DNA from: Lentisphaeria bacterium
GTDB taxonomy: Bacteria; Verrucomicrobiota; Lentisphaeria; Victivallales; UBA1829
Assembly (NCBI GenBank): GCA_017456805.1
Contig: JAFTIQ010000034.1
Location: 146,622 to 210,621, forward strand
DNA: 64,000 bases
Reading direction: 5' to 3'
The notes beneath the pieces are model-generated. The model ran no database searches. It was not told the origin of the DNA and was given only the letters and a program-made list of their open reading frames with translations. Numbering within the stretch: the first letter of the stretch is position 1; each line of letters starts with the position of its first letter. The translations under genes were made by a program, and so were the position numbers. Shown here in pieces: positions 35,735-44,756 of the stretch.

Positions 35735-37759
35735 TTATGGTTGACAAAGAAAAAATTCGCCAGTGGTGATCTTCTCTGCTGTGATCGTAACAGGTCTTCC
35801 TGTCGATAGAATTTCCTGTTCCATTCCGTCGGAAACACGGACAATTTTTCCGACGTTCGAAGCAGAAGAAAATGTGATTTTGATATCATGCAGCGGGATC
35901 ACCGGAAATTCATCCTGAACATTGACGATACACAGCAAATGTTTTTTACGGTCGGCAGAAACCAGCCAGGTCACTTCCGCTGATTCACTCAAGTTTTCGA
36001 TCTTAACAGGAAATGACGGCAAATAATTGCGGAAAAGTTTCTTCCCGAACTCCTGTTGCGTATACTGTCTCAGCAAAAGAACCGGAGCCGCCAGCCAGAT
36101 ACAACGCCCTGCCCCGAACCGGTTGACCGTCAAAGCCGGATAGGTTGTTTCTGCACCCGGCGGATCAGAATGGATGGAAGCATAGTGATCCGGATCCTGT
36201 ACCGGGAAATCAGGCAATGAAAGATATTCAAGAATTTCAGTATGTTCCGCCGCACTGACCAACGGAACTTCCCCTTTTGCAAGAATCAGATCTTTTCCCG
36301 TATAGGTCACAGTATCAGAATATACTCCCTGGAAATTCACGCCGAAAAGATCTGCAAGCTGGAAATCTCCGCTGGAATTTCCGTTCAAATCCATGAGAGA
36401 AGTATCACCTGTCGCAATGAGAGTTCCACCGTTTCTGACAAATTCCCGGATCGCATTGCAATCATCTCCGGAAAGATATGCCGCTTTGTTGATGATCAGG
36501 GCTTTCAATCCGGAAAGGGAGGAAAAATCCTTGATAATGCGGAATGGAAGATGCATTTTGTTTAAGATTTCCGCTGTCCCGAGGATTTCATCCTGCACAG
36601 CATTCTGGCGAATTTCCATGTTGTTGGAACTTCCGCCGCAAAATTCACGGAAGGTTTTGCCGTTCAAATGATTATCAACACAGCAGGAAATGGAAAAGTA
36701 CAATCCGATTTCACCATCCAGCCGGAATTTTTCCCGTTCAATCATCTCTCTGAACGGAGCAAGCTCCCGGTTCAACGATCCGAGACGCTGATAAAAGGGC
36801 TCAGAAAGTGTTCCGTCAGGATTGATTGCATCAATAAAGAAATAGGCTCCGCCGTTTGCAAGGGTTGTCAGCGCACTCAGAAAAAGTTCCTGATCGCACT
36901 TCGAGGAAGTATGATCCCTGAGATTGACACAGCGGGAAGTCATAAACTCATAGGGCGGCTTTTTCGTGTATGCCTGAAATGCTTTTACTGCAAACCGCTG
37001 CTGGAGTTTATTCCCGTAAAAATCTCCGGACGCGTAATCGGAAGCCTCCGCGATTCCATCTGATTGACCGAGATACCATCCGTGAAGAACCGGGGAAAAT
37101 TGATGAGTCACAGCGATTTCCGGCTTGATTTCCCGTGCAGCTTCTGTTAATTCAGCGGCGAAATCAGCCATGGATTTTTCCCGGAATCTTTGAAATGCAA
37201 CCCATTCCGGATCCCGCCAGTGAATCTGTTCCGGGAACTCCTTTCCATACTTTTTACGGCAGCCGTCACAGCAGCAGACTGCGGGCCAGAATGTCATATC
37301 TATAAAAATCCCATTGACATCATAAGCGGCAATTTCCCGGATCTGCTGTTTGTAAAATTCCACCGCCTCCGGCTGATTCGGACAGGTGAAATGATAACGT
37401 CCGTCCCGGCTGTTTCCCCGCATATCAACGATCCGCGCAGCCGGAAGTTTTTGTGCGCAGTCATTGTGATACGTAACGGTAGTATATGCAACCGGGATGA
37501 TTCTGTTTTGTCTCAGAAGAGAAACTGTCTCTCCGAAAATATCCCTTCCGTCCAGGTTGCCGTGAACGTGTCCGATTTTTGACGGATAATAACAGTTTCC
37601 GTTGTGATCACAGGCATAGACCATGGAAGATTCCACTCCGGAAAGTTTTACCAGCCGGACATATTCTTCCGGGGAAAACCGTTTCATATATTCCGCTTTT
37701 TGGTCAGAAATATGATTGTCTATCAGAAGTCTTGAATAGCAATCGAATAATTGATTCAT
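35735..37759 (-). CDS. GHL6/GH29-like hydrolase with beta-galactosidase trimerisation-type domain
   Basis: 674 residues, no signal peptide. The N-terminal TIM barrel (to about 330) has VKLSGVESSMVYACDHNG, NGIFIDMTFWPAVCCCDGC (the acidic strand-end residues of hypothetical glycosyl hydrolase 6) and an FMTSRCVNLRDHTS stretch. The middle (about 395-560) looks like the flavodoxin-like trimerisation domain of GH42 enzymes (LKALIINKAAYLSGDDCNAIREFVRNGG). The C-terminus is a small beta domain. It is probably a fucosidase- or galactosidase-like enzyme; the substrate is unclear. First gene of a two-gene operon under promoter copy C. Confidence 0.78.
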   Translation of the reverse strand: MNQLFDCYSRLLIDNHISDQKAEYMKRFSPEEYVRLVKLSGVESSMVYACDHNGNCYYPSKIGHVHGNLDGRDIFGETVSLLRQNRIIPVAYTTVTYHNDCAQKLPAARIVDMRGNSRDGRYHFTCPNQPEAVEFYKQQIREIAAYDVNGIFIDMTFWPAVCCCDGCRKKYGKEFPEQIHWRDPEWVAFQRFREKSMADFAAELTEAAREIKPEIAVTHQFSPVLHGWYLGQSDGIAEASDYASGDFYGNKLQQRFAVKAFQAYTKKPPYEFMTSRCVNLRDHTSSKCDQELFLSALTTLANGGAYFFIDAINPDGTLSEPFYQRLGSLNRELAPFREMIEREKFRLDGEIGLYFSISCCVDNHLNGKTFREFCGGSSNNMEIRQNAVQDEILGTAEILNKMHLPFRIIKDFSSLSGLKALIINKAAYLSGDDCNAIREFVRNGGTLIATGDTSLMDLNGNSSGDFQLADLFGVNFQGVYSDTVTYTGKDLILAKGEVPLVSAAEHTEILEYLSLPDFPVQDPDHYASIHSDPPGAETTYPALTVNRFGAGRCIWLAAPVLLLRQYTQQEFGKKLFRNYLPSFPVKIENLSESAEVTWLVSADRKKHLLCIVNVQDEFPVIPLHDIKITFSSASNVGKIVRVSDGMEQEILSTGRPVTITAEKITTGEFFLCQP

Positions 37760-37778
37760 CCGGCATTTCCTTTGCTTT

Positions 37779-37833
37779 TGTATTCAGCTTTTTTTGATCG
37801 TATTCAACTTTAATATAATCTGAACTGAATACA
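37779..37833. promoter_or_regulatory. Repeated GTATTC half-sites around the GHL6-like promoter
   Basis: TGTATTCAG (37779-37787), CGTATTCAA (37799-37807) and the inverted CTGAATACA (37825-37833) flank the -10 box and start region. The first and third form an inverted repeat. They could be an operator for a second regulator. Confidence 0.45.
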
Positions 37834-37878
37834 GTAACAAGAGGAAAAAATGAAAATCCAATGCAAAATTTATGCAAG
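37812..37878 (-). promoter_or_regulatory. TTTGCAT-repeat promoter (copy C) of the GHL6-like operon
   Basis: On the minus strand: CTTGCAT (37872-37878), four bases, TTTGCAT (37861-37867), exactly 20 bases, -35 TTGTTA (37835-37840), 17-base spacer, -10 TATATT (37812-37817). Confidence 0.75.
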
Positions 37879-37984
37879 AAAAGGAACAAATCTGAAGCAT
37901 TTTTTGTACTCAGATTCAAGCTGTTCAAATGGTTGTTCCTGCACTCCCGGGAATAACCGCATGGATGATTCATCCGGAGAATCA

Positions 37985-38027
37985 AAATATAAAAAATACG
38001 ATCACCATTTGTTATGATGACCGTATT
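37985..38027 (-). terminator. Intrinsic terminator after the GH20-like gene
   Basis: AATACG-A-TCA and TGA-CCGTATT arms (37995-38027, two imperfect positions) followed on the minus strand by TTTTTTATATTTT. It lies 38 bases after the stop of the GH20-like gene. The remaining part of the 305-base gap is promoter copy C. Confidence 0.7.
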
Positions 38028-38064
38028 CCCCAAAAATCAATTTCGCACAAAGCACAGATGCTGA

Positions 38065-39912
38065 TCAGCTATCCATCCGATCCAGATAATCCGCGATCTG
38101 CACCATCAGTTCTCTCAGACGGTAATATTCGGAAGGCTTGTTCCGCTGATGCCACAAGGCAGAAAATCGCGTTTCAAAAGCACGGAGTTTATCGGCAGTT
38201 TTCCATGGTTCAACCCCTTTATATTGAAGAAGAACACACATAACTTCATGCATCAGAATATCACCCCGCAGACCGCACAGGATCTCCTCCCGCGCCAATG
38301 GATCAAGGAAATCGCATCGGACAGCAGTTTCCATGAACTGTTTTTCCGCTTCAGCAGCAGTTTTCAGATATTTTCCGACGGATGCAGGTTTCATTTTCCG
38401 ATAATCTGTAAGGAAACGTTTTTTATCTTCTCCCGAAAGACCGGGATCGAACTGCGGCGCAACATGGTCATAACCGAAAACAACAGCCTCGTTCACTCTT
38501 CGCCAGGCAGAAACGATCCGGTTGGAGAAATCACCGAATTCGATTGCAGAAAATGCCCGGTCGAATGAATCCAGATCAGATGCAGCTTTGCAGTTCCAGC
38601 CGGCAGCCGCTCCCAGCGCCAGCCCGTGATAAGAACAGCCTAACAGATTCACATGTCCGTAATCGCCCCAATCTGTATTAAGCAAACCGACTGCGCCGTA
38701 TTTCAAACCGCGTTTTGCATAATTGATGATATTCTGCGATGCCTCATTGATCCGGTTCAGGAATTTATTCCAGCCTGTAACCCCGGGGCAAACATAAAAT
38801 TTGAGTCCGCTTTCCTGCATGATTCCGGTATCCCGGCAGACGGCTTCCGGCGAATAATCCCATTCCAGAGGAACGGTATCCGGCGGCAGTTTCTGGATGA
38901 GCTGCGGAGCTTTTGCGATGATGTCCCCCCAGAACATTACCCGTTTTCCGTGTTTTTTTACCGCTGACATGATTTTCAGCAGAAAGGATACATACAACTC
39001 TTCTGTTGAACCGGATTTTGCAACCTTTTCTGCATTTTTTCCTTTGCCCAGATCGAAGGTTTCATCACAGCAAATATTGAAATATTCACTGCTGAAGAGC
39101 GGCAGGAATTCCGCCAGCATATCTTCCACCAGACGGATCGATTTCGGATCAGAGGCGTTCAAGGTGTAATGCCGCATCCGGTCACGAAAAGAGAACGGTT
39201 TTTCCGAAGCATCCAGATCCAGTTCGTTCAGATGTTTTTTCCGCTGACTGCGCAAACCCATATAAAAATGCCCGAATGTGCTGAGGGATGGCACCAGATC
39301 GATATGACGTTCCCGGCAGTAATGATCCAGCCGGATGATCTCCTCAGCTGTCAGCGGATCGGCTCCGCTCCACATATCGGAATGTCTGGCAAAAGCAAAG
39401 GTGTGTTCAATATACAGCTGAAGCTGATTGAGCTTGTAGTAGGCCAGTTTATCGGCAAGCTGAAACAACGTTTTCAAGGTCGGGATTTTTCCGCGTGTGC
39501 AGTCATGATAGAATCCGCGGGCGGCATAATCCGGGGCATCGCTTATCTTCACGGCTGGAATTTCCACTCCCTCTGTCCGGATCAGCTGGCGCAGTGTTTG
39601 AAGTCCATAGAAAAGACCTGTTTCTGACTCAGCTTCCACTTCAATTTTCGTCTGAGAGATGTTCAGTTTATAACTTTCAGATGAGCTGTCGGATCCGGAC
39701 AGGATCAACCGGATCTCTGCCCCGGCGATTTTCGAGCGGGTGAAACGGATTCTTTTTCCGGTTGCAGATTCGAGTTCATCCGCCAGCACCACGGCGAGTT
39801 CCAGCAGAGAATTTGAACAATTTTCCGGTAAATTCAGATTTTCGAACCGGGAGAGATCGACTTTCCCGTTCATTTCCCGGATTTTTTTCGGCATTGGAAT
39901 CAGTTTCAGCAT
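38065..39912 (-). CDS. Glycoside hydrolase family 20-like (beta-N-acetylhexosaminidase family)
   Basis: 615 residues, no signal peptide. N-terminal GH20b-type domain (to about 125: GLFYGLQTLRQLIRTEGVEIPAVKISDAPDYAARG), then a TIM barrel with YYKLNQLQLYIEHTFAF and the catalytic Asp-Glu pair in YFNICCDETFDLGKGKN. The C-terminal 200 residues are helical. The family removes GlcNAc or GalNAc by substrate-assisted catalysis. The released amino sugar would fit the NagA/NagB operon at 46629-48559. It has its own promoter (39977-40005) and terminator. Confidence 0.85.
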   Translation of the reverse strand: MLKLIPMPKKIREMNGKVDLSRFENLNLPENCSNSLLELAVVLADELESATGKRIRFTRSKIAGAEIRLILSGSDSSSESYKLNISQTKIEVEAESETGLFYGLQTLRQLIRTEGVEIPAVKISDAPDYAARGFYHDCTRGKIPTLKTLFQLADKLAYYKLNQLQLYIEHTFAFARHSDMWSGADPLTAEEIIRLDHYCRERHIDLVPSLSTFGHFYMGLRSQRKKHLNELDLDASEKPFSFRDRMRHYTLNASDPKSIRLVEDMLAEFLPLFSSEYFNICCDETFDLGKGKNAEKVAKSGSTEELYVSFLLKIMSAVKKHGKRVMFWGDIIAKAPQLIQKLPPDTVPLEWDYSPEAVCRDTGIMQESGLKFYVCPGVTGWNKFLNRINEASQNIINYAKRGLKYGAVGLLNTDWGDYGHVNLLGCSYHGLALGAAAGWNCKAASDLDSFDRAFSAIEFGDFSNRIVSAWRRVNEAVVFGYDHVAPQFDPGLSGEDKKRFLTDYRKMKPASVGKYLKTAAEAEKQFMETAVRCDFLDPLAREEILCGLRGDILMHEVMCVLLQYKGVEPWKTADKLRAFETRFSALWHQRNKPSEYYRLRELMVQIADYLDRMDS

Positions 39913-39976
39913 TTCAACTTTCCTTGTAAATTGTAATGATTCGGAATATTCCTCGTTTTTTTTGCTTCGTATTTAA

Positions 39977-40005
39977 AATATAATGCGGAAGAATTGCTTT
40001 GTCAA
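39977..40005 (-). promoter_or_regulatory. Promoter of the GH20-like gene
   Basis: Minus strand TTGACA (40000-40005), 17-base spacer, TATATT (39977-39982). Full consensus -35; no TTTGCAT repeat, so the gene is controlled differently from copies A-C. Confidence 0.75.
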
Positions 40006-40041
40006 ATTTGCCCTTCTGTTTTTATAAAAAATAAGTCTTGG

Positions 40042-40104
40042 TTTTCCTGATTTTCTGAACGCTGCGATCCCATCTGTTTTATAAAACGGAAAAATCAGGG
40101 AAAA
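40042..40104. repeat. Long inverted repeat upstream of the DMT transporter
   Basis: TTTTCCTGATTTT (40042-40054) and AAAATCAGGGAAAA (40091-40104) pair with one bulge, enclosing a second palindrome around TTTTATAAAA. It could be a bidirectional terminator or an operator. Confidence 0.4.
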
Positions 40105-40118
40105 GCATTTTGGATAAC

Positions 40119-40147
40119 TTGATTTTTGATCTGTTCAGTAGTATATT
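40119..40147 (+). promoter_or_regulatory. Promoter of the DMT transporter gene
   Basis: TTGATT (40119-40124), 17-base spacer, TATATT (40142-40147), 46 bases before the start. Confidence 0.65.
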
Positions 40148-40193
40148 ATTCTTTTCAAAACAGAACGTTCCTTAACTTATCAAGGAGTTAACG

Positions 40194-41114
40194 ATGAGTA
40201 TCGAAGCATTTTTCCTGATTTCCGCCTCAATTCTGATGCATAGTCTCTGGCATTTTCTGTGCAAGAGCAGCGGGAAACCTTCCATGGCATTTTTTGCCTT
40301 GTTTTCCAGTTCGCTTTTTTTGACGATGCTGCCTTTTGCGTTGTGTTCCGGCTTGCTTGGAGAGATCACCTTCGATGTGGCAAAATTTGCGATTCTCGGG
40401 GGACTCAGCGGAGTGATTTGCGATGTGGGATTGATTCTGGCTTACAGACATTGCGATATTTCTCTTGCCTATCCCATGGCGCGGGCTCTGCCAGTGTTTC
40501 TCACTATGCTGATCTCTGTACTGTTCCATTTCGGAAATTCATTATCCTGGCTGGCAATTGCCGGAATGATCATCATTTTCTCCGGATGTCTGCTCATGGT
40601 ATTTTCCAATCAGAAAGATGAAAGTTCGCTGAAAGAGAAATTGGAACATCTGAAAAAAGGCGTGCTCGGGATCTGTATTGCGGCATGCGGAACGACTGCT
40701 TACACCTTTTTTGACAAGTATGGGATCGATGCGATCATGAAGCTTTCTCCGGAAACCAATAAGCTGCTGACAGCAGGAACCTACTCCTGCATCCGAGAAT
40801 CCATGGCGATGACAGGGATGTGGGTCACAGTTTGCGGTCTGACCCTTTGCGGAAAAGAGAAGAATGTTCTGCGGACTATGGCAAAGCAGTATCATCCGTA
40901 CCTTGCCGGAGTGCTTGCTGCGCTGGCATACGTTCTGATTCTGCTTGCAATGAATTATGTCTCCAATGTAAGTTTTGTTCAAGCGTTCCGTCAGCTGAGC
41001 CTGCCGATCAGCGCACTTCTCGGATTCTTTATTTTGAAAGAGAAGATCACAAAATTCCGCTGGCTGGCGCTGGCTTTGATTATGCTTGGGCTGGTGCTGA
41101 GCGTTCTCAAGTAA
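40194..41114 (+). CDS. EamA/DMT superfamily membrane transporter
   Basis: 306 residues with about ten transmembrane helices in two EamA-like halves. The first half contains FAILGGLSGVICDVGLILAYRHCDISLAYPMARALPVFLTML, here given in part, and the second ends SFVQAFRQLSLPISALLGFFILKEKI. The family exports or imports small metabolites such as amino acids, nucleotide sugars or drugs; the substrate is unknown. AAGGAG lies seven bases before the ATG. Confidence 0.88.
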   Translation: MSIEAFFLISASILMHSLWHFLCKSSGKPSMAFFALFSSSLFLTMLPFALCSGLLGEITFDVAKFAILGGLSGVICDVGLILAYRHCDISLAYPMARALPVFLTMLISVLFHFGNSLSWLAIAGMIIIFSGCLLMVFSNQKDESSLKEKLEHLKKGVLGICIAACGTTAYTFFDKYGIDAIMKLSPETNKLLTAGTYSCIRESMAMTGMWVTVCGLTLCGKEKNVLRTMAKQYHPYLAGVLAALAYVLILLAMNYVSNVSFVQAFRQLSLPISALLGFFILKEKITKFRWLALALIMLGLVLSVLK

Positions 41115-41236
41115 CAATTCTTTCCGAACGAACAAGAAAAAGGGAAATCCTGTAATCTGAAAAAAGAGAAATTGAAATTTCCCGGAACCGGGTGTATATT
41201 ATTGGAATTGAAGAATCATAAAGGAAATTTCAGCAG

Positions 41237-43039
41237 ATGCAGTTTCTGAAAAATATTGCGAAGGGAAGTCTTTACGGCACGGCGGCACTGCTCCGGGGAT
41301 ATATGGGAGATAAGGCATATATTCTCCTGCTGAGCGTGATCGTCGGAGTGCTTGCCGGATTGGCAGCGGTCCTGTTGAAAGGAACCACGGATCTGTTTCA
41401 TCACATTGCCGATCTTGTCAGCGGGAGGACGGGGGAATGGATCCGCCCGATTCTGCCTGTTGCGGGGATCTTCCTCTGTGTCATTCTGGTGAAACTTTTT
41501 CTCCGGAACGGAAAATATGAAAAAAGTCTCTCCGGCGTGATCGTAGAAACCTCCAAAGGAACAAGCAACATCAAAGGATATCATTGCTGGAGTCATATCA
41601 TTACCAGCGGGATGTGTGTCGGCTTGGGCGGTTCTGCAGGATTGGAAGCACCGATTGCGCTGACCGGCTCAGCCATCGGGAGCAACTTTTCCAAACTTGT
41701 AAGAACCGGAACGGAGACTCGCACTCTTCTTTTAGCATGCGGGGGAGCTGCCGGGATCAGTGCGATCTTCAACAGTCCTGTTGCCGGAGCATTGTTCGCC
41801 TGTGAGATCCTGCTGCCTTCTTTTTCGGTCCCCGCGCTGGTTCCCTTGCTGATGGCATCGGCTTCGGCAGCGGTTGTCTCGGAAATCCTTTACGGCAAGT
41901 TCCCGTTTGTGGAATCTTCCAACGACTGGAACATGATGAATCTTCCGTTTTATGTGGTTCTCGGCGTTCTTGCCGGGCTGATTTCCGCTTATACCATCAA
42001 ATTTGCGGTCAAGACAGGCAAGATTTTCCAGAAATATGAAAATGTGTGGCTGAAAGCGTTGTGCGGAAGTCTGATCCTTGCGGGAATGCTGACGATTTTT
42101 CCGGCACTGCGCGGAGAGGGATACGGTTTTATCGGTGCGCTTGTTGACCGGAATGAATCCCTGCTCATGTCCGGCAGTCCTCTTGGCGGGTTGGTCAATG
42201 GAAGCTGGCTTTTTCTTGGTGCATGTTTTCTTCTGATCCTGCTGAAAGTCTTTTCTTCTGCCACCACCATTGAATCCGGCGGTGACGGGGGAATCTTTGC
42301 GCCCTCCATGTTCATCGGAGCATTCACCGGATTCTGCGTAGCAAGATTTTTCAATCTTCTGTTCCCGCTGGTAGGGATCGATTATCAGTTGAACGAGGTG
42401 AACTTTCTTGCTGTCGGAATGGGGGCGGTGATTGCCGGAGTGATGCATGCGCCGATGACGGGCATGTTCCTTATTGCAGAGATGACCGGCGGCTATAAAT
42501 TATTCATTCCTCTGATGATTGCGGTTTCTCTTTCCAGTTTCATTTCCAAACGCATTATGAAATACAATGTTTACAAATCAGCCATTGCCTTGAGCGGCGG
42601 CTCGCCGGAACCGAAACAATCGGCTGTCATTATGGAAAAAGTCAGTCTCCGGAATCTGGTGGAAAATAATTTTCACCCGGTTGTGGCAACAGATACCCTG
42701 CGGACTTTGCTGAAAAAGGTGATGGAATCCAAACGGAACCTGTTCCCTGTGCTTGACGAAAACGGCGGGATCATCGGGATCGTGACACTGGATGATGTGC
42801 GCCCCTTCCTGCTGGATGCCAATCTGTACGATGTTGTACTGGTGTATGATATTATGAAACCTGCCGGTCCCTCGCTGGAAGTCAATGATTCCCTCGGGGC
42901 GGCGACCCGGCTGTTTGAATCCACAAAACTCTGGCTGATCCCTGTCATGGAAAAAGGGAAATATATCGGTTTTGTATCCAAAGCCGGGGTCTTCGATAAA
43001 TACCGCGATATGCTCCGGAATCAACGGGAGCTGTTCTGA
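41237..43039 (+). CDS. ClC family chloride channel/transporter with C-terminal CBS pair
   Basis: 600 residues. The first 430 are the 18-helix ClC membrane domain. GLGGSAGLEAPIALTGSAIGSN carries the gating glutamate in a variant of the usual GREGP loop. SPVAGALFACEIL and GGDGGIFAPSMFIGAFTG, both typical ClC signatures, follow. The final 120 residues form two CBS domains (NNFHPVVATDTLRTLLKKV and LVYDIMKPAGPSLEVNDSL), which usually bind adenosyl nucleotides. It may act as a channel or an H+/Cl- antiporter. The stop overlaps the start of the next gene by one base, so the three genes to 44684 are one operon. Confidence 0.93.
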   Translation: MQFLKNIAKGSLYGTAALLRGYMGDKAYILLLSVIVGVLAGLAAVLLKGTTDLFHHIADLVSGRTGEWIRPILPVAGIFLCVILVKLFLRNGKYEKSLSGVIVETSKGTSNIKGYHCWSHIITSGMCVGLGGSAGLEAPIALTGSAIGSNFSKLVRTGTETRTLLLACGGAAGISAIFNSPVAGALFACEILLPSFSVPALVPLLMASASAAVVSEILYGKFPFVESSNDWNMMNLPFYVVLGVLAGLISAYTIKFAVKTGKIFQKYENVWLKALCGSLILAGMLTIFPALRGEGYGFIGALVDRNESLLMSGSPLGGLVNGSWLFLGACFLLILLKVFSSATTIESGGDGGIFAPSMFIGAFTGFCVARFFNLLFPLVGIDYQLNEVNFLAVGMGAVIAGVMHAPMTGMFLIAEMTGGYKLFIPLMIAVSLSSFISKRIMKYNVYKSAIALSGGSPEPKQSAVIMEKVSLRNLVENNFHPVVATDTLRTLLKKVMESKRNLFPVLDENGGIIGIVTLDDVRPFLLDANLYDVVLVYDIMKPAGPSLEVNDSLGAATRLFESTKLWLIPVMEKGKYIGFVSKAGVFDKYRDMLRNQRELF

Positions 43040-43998
43040 TGATCCAGCTGAGCAACAGTACGATTCTGGTCCTTCATCCGGATGCCTCAACAGAGCCGCT
43101 GGATACGGAAGAGGTCAAACGGCGGATCTTCCGGGCATGTCTTGCTGCGGGGGAAAATGAATCCTGGATCGCTGAGGATCTCTCTCTGGCGGTGGAATTT
43201 TCCCTGCTGACCAAAAAGGACCGGAGAATCCGCGCGGAAGAATTGAATCAACTGATTCTTTCAACATTGGAAGCAGCCGGATATCCTTCTGTGGCAGTGG
43301 AATATAAACGGGCAACAACAGCAGTCCCGGTGGATTTCCTCCCGGTCTCGGAGCTTGCTGTCAGGCAGGTGCTTTCCCGGAATCTGGCAATGGATGAAAC
43401 ACAAAAGGACCGGATCGTCGCCCGTGTTCTGAAATCCTTGGAACTGATTGGATTGGAACATGTTTCCGGAGGTTTGATTCTGGAATTGGGCAGACAGTTC
43501 CGGGATACGGATATTGTTGTTCCGGAACGGAAGATCGCATGGGAAGAGCAGCCGAAAGATTCTTTTATTCTTCTGCCGCAGGACGTTCTGGAACGTTCTG
43601 TTTCCAGGCGGACAACGGAATTTTTGCGTTCCGGCGTTCTTCAGGTTTCCCATATCAGCCGATTGTTCAGTGTGCTCCGGATCGATCTTTCTCTGACGAA
43701 GTTTTCGGAGATGCACGGATTGGAAAAACCGGTAACGGAACTTGCCTTCTGGAGCGTATGCGGAGAGTTGGCGGAATCCGTTGACGGGTTGTGCCGCGCC
43801 GCAGATTCCGTTTGTCTGAAAAACGGAGAACCCGGCTGTACTCCGCTCCCGCTTCTGCTGACCGTTCTCGACGCCTCGCTGTTCGCAGGAAATTATATGA
43901 ATGTCACAGAAAAAAGTGAAATGGATTGCATCCGCACTCTTCTCGGAACATTTACAGGTTCTCTCCGGAGACAGCCCTTCAAGGTGCAGCTCCAATGA
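43039..43998 (+). CDS. Hypothetical protein with ATP-cone-like N-terminus
   Basis: 319 residues. The first 85 residues (VLHPDASTEPLDTEEVKRRIF ... ILSTLEAAGYPSVAVEYKRA in outline) match the ATP-cone pattern of NrdR and the ribonucleotide reductase N-terminus. A possible second copy may start near residue 105 (FLPVSELAVRQVLSRNLAMD). No zinc ribbon or reductase domain is present, and the C-terminal part is not recognised. It is coupled to the ClC gene by TGATG and to the following gene by ATGA. A nucleotide-sensing regulatory job is possible. Confidence 0.6.
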   Translation: MIQLSNSTILVLHPDASTEPLDTEEVKRRIFRACLAAGENESWIAEDLSLAVEFSLLTKKDRRIRAEELNQLILSTLEAAGYPSVAVEYKRATTAVPVDFLPVSELAVRQVLSRNLAMDETQKDRIVARVLKSLELIGLEHVSGGLILELGRQFRDTDIVVPERKIAWEEQPKDSFILLPQDVLERSVSRRTTEFLRSGVLQVSHISRLFSVLRIDLSLTKFSEMHGLEKPVTELAFWSVCGELAESVDGLCRAADSVCLKNGEPGCTPLPLLLTVLDASLFAGNYMNVTEKSEMDCIRTLLGTFTGSLRRQPFKVQLQ

Positions 43999-44684
43999 AA
44001 GAGGGCGAAATTCTTGTGCGCGGTCTGACCGGGAAACCAAATGTCTTCCGCGATGGCAAACTCGTTGATGTCCCGGCTGGCTGGATCTTTGTTCCAAGCG
44101 GAGATGCGCTGTTGACCAGACGGCTCAAAAGTACCGGGGAATACTGGGTGCATGTCCGGGAACGGAAAGGAAGAACCGAATCAGTCGGACTCTGGATCTC
44201 TGCTGAGACAGCGGAGAAGATCCGGCAGGAAATCCTCCGGGAACGTCAGGATCCCGCCTATCAGAAGCGGCTGGAATCCGGCAGGAAAAGCCGGGAACGG
44301 AAACAGGAAATCTATTGCGGGGAATTCCGGCAGGCGATCCTTGAATTCCTGAACTTTCATCCGGATTGCACTGTCTGGGCGGAAAAATTCGCCGATGCAG
44401 TCGTTGCACAAAGCGCAGCAGTCGGCAGCGGAACCGTCGCAAGAACACAACGGATCCCCATTGAAAAGCGGGCAGAATCCGCCGTGATCGCCTGGATGCG
44501 GCATCAAACAACTGCTTATGACGGCATGTATATTGCCCGGATCAAAGGACGGAGATTTGAAGTCCGCCGGGAACTTGCGAAACAATCCCGGCTCCTGCTG
44601 GAAGAGTTCCGGAACGGCAGAATTTCCGATCCGGAAAACAATCCCCTGATCCGGGCATTGCAAAAAGAATCCCGCGCCCTTTGA
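43995..44684 (+). CDS. DUF2293-like hypothetical protein
   Basis: 229 residues from ATG 43995, which overlaps the previous stop by four bases; the frame continues upstream but the coupled start is preferred. The segment near residues 165-215, HQTTAYDGMYIARIKGRRFEV followed by RRELAKQSRLLLEEFR, is the DUF2293 pattern. The N-terminal 75 residues, with VPAGWIFVPSGDALLTRRLKS, look like a small separate domain. No catalytic motif is recognised. Last gene of the ClC operon; the stop codon lies in a hairpin. Confidence 0.65.
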   Translation: MKEGEILVRGLTGKPNVFRDGKLVDVPAGWIFVPSGDALLTRRLKSTGEYWVHVRERKGRTESVGLWISAETAEKIRQEILRERQDPAYQKRLESGRKSRERKQEIYCGEFRQAILEFLNFHPDCTVWAEKFADAVVAQSAAVGSGTVARTQRIPIEKRAESAVIAWMRHQTTAYDGMYIARIKGRRFEVRRELAKQSRLLLEEFRNGRISDPENNPLIRALQKESRAL

Positions 44685-44711
44685 TCTTATTGAAAACAAA
44701 GGACACGGGAT
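44662..44711 (-). terminator. Terminator of the 11-gene operon
   Basis: ATCCCGCGCCCTTTG (44669-44683) pairs with CAAAGGACACGGGAT (44697-44711) with G-T pairs. On the minus strand it is followed by a TTCTTTTTG run. It lies 46 bases past the last operon gene and also covers the end of the convergent DUF2293-like gene. Confidence 0.75.
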
Positions 44712-44756
44712 CATTGCATTTCCGGAAATATCGATTTTCCGGATCTTACCTTCAGC

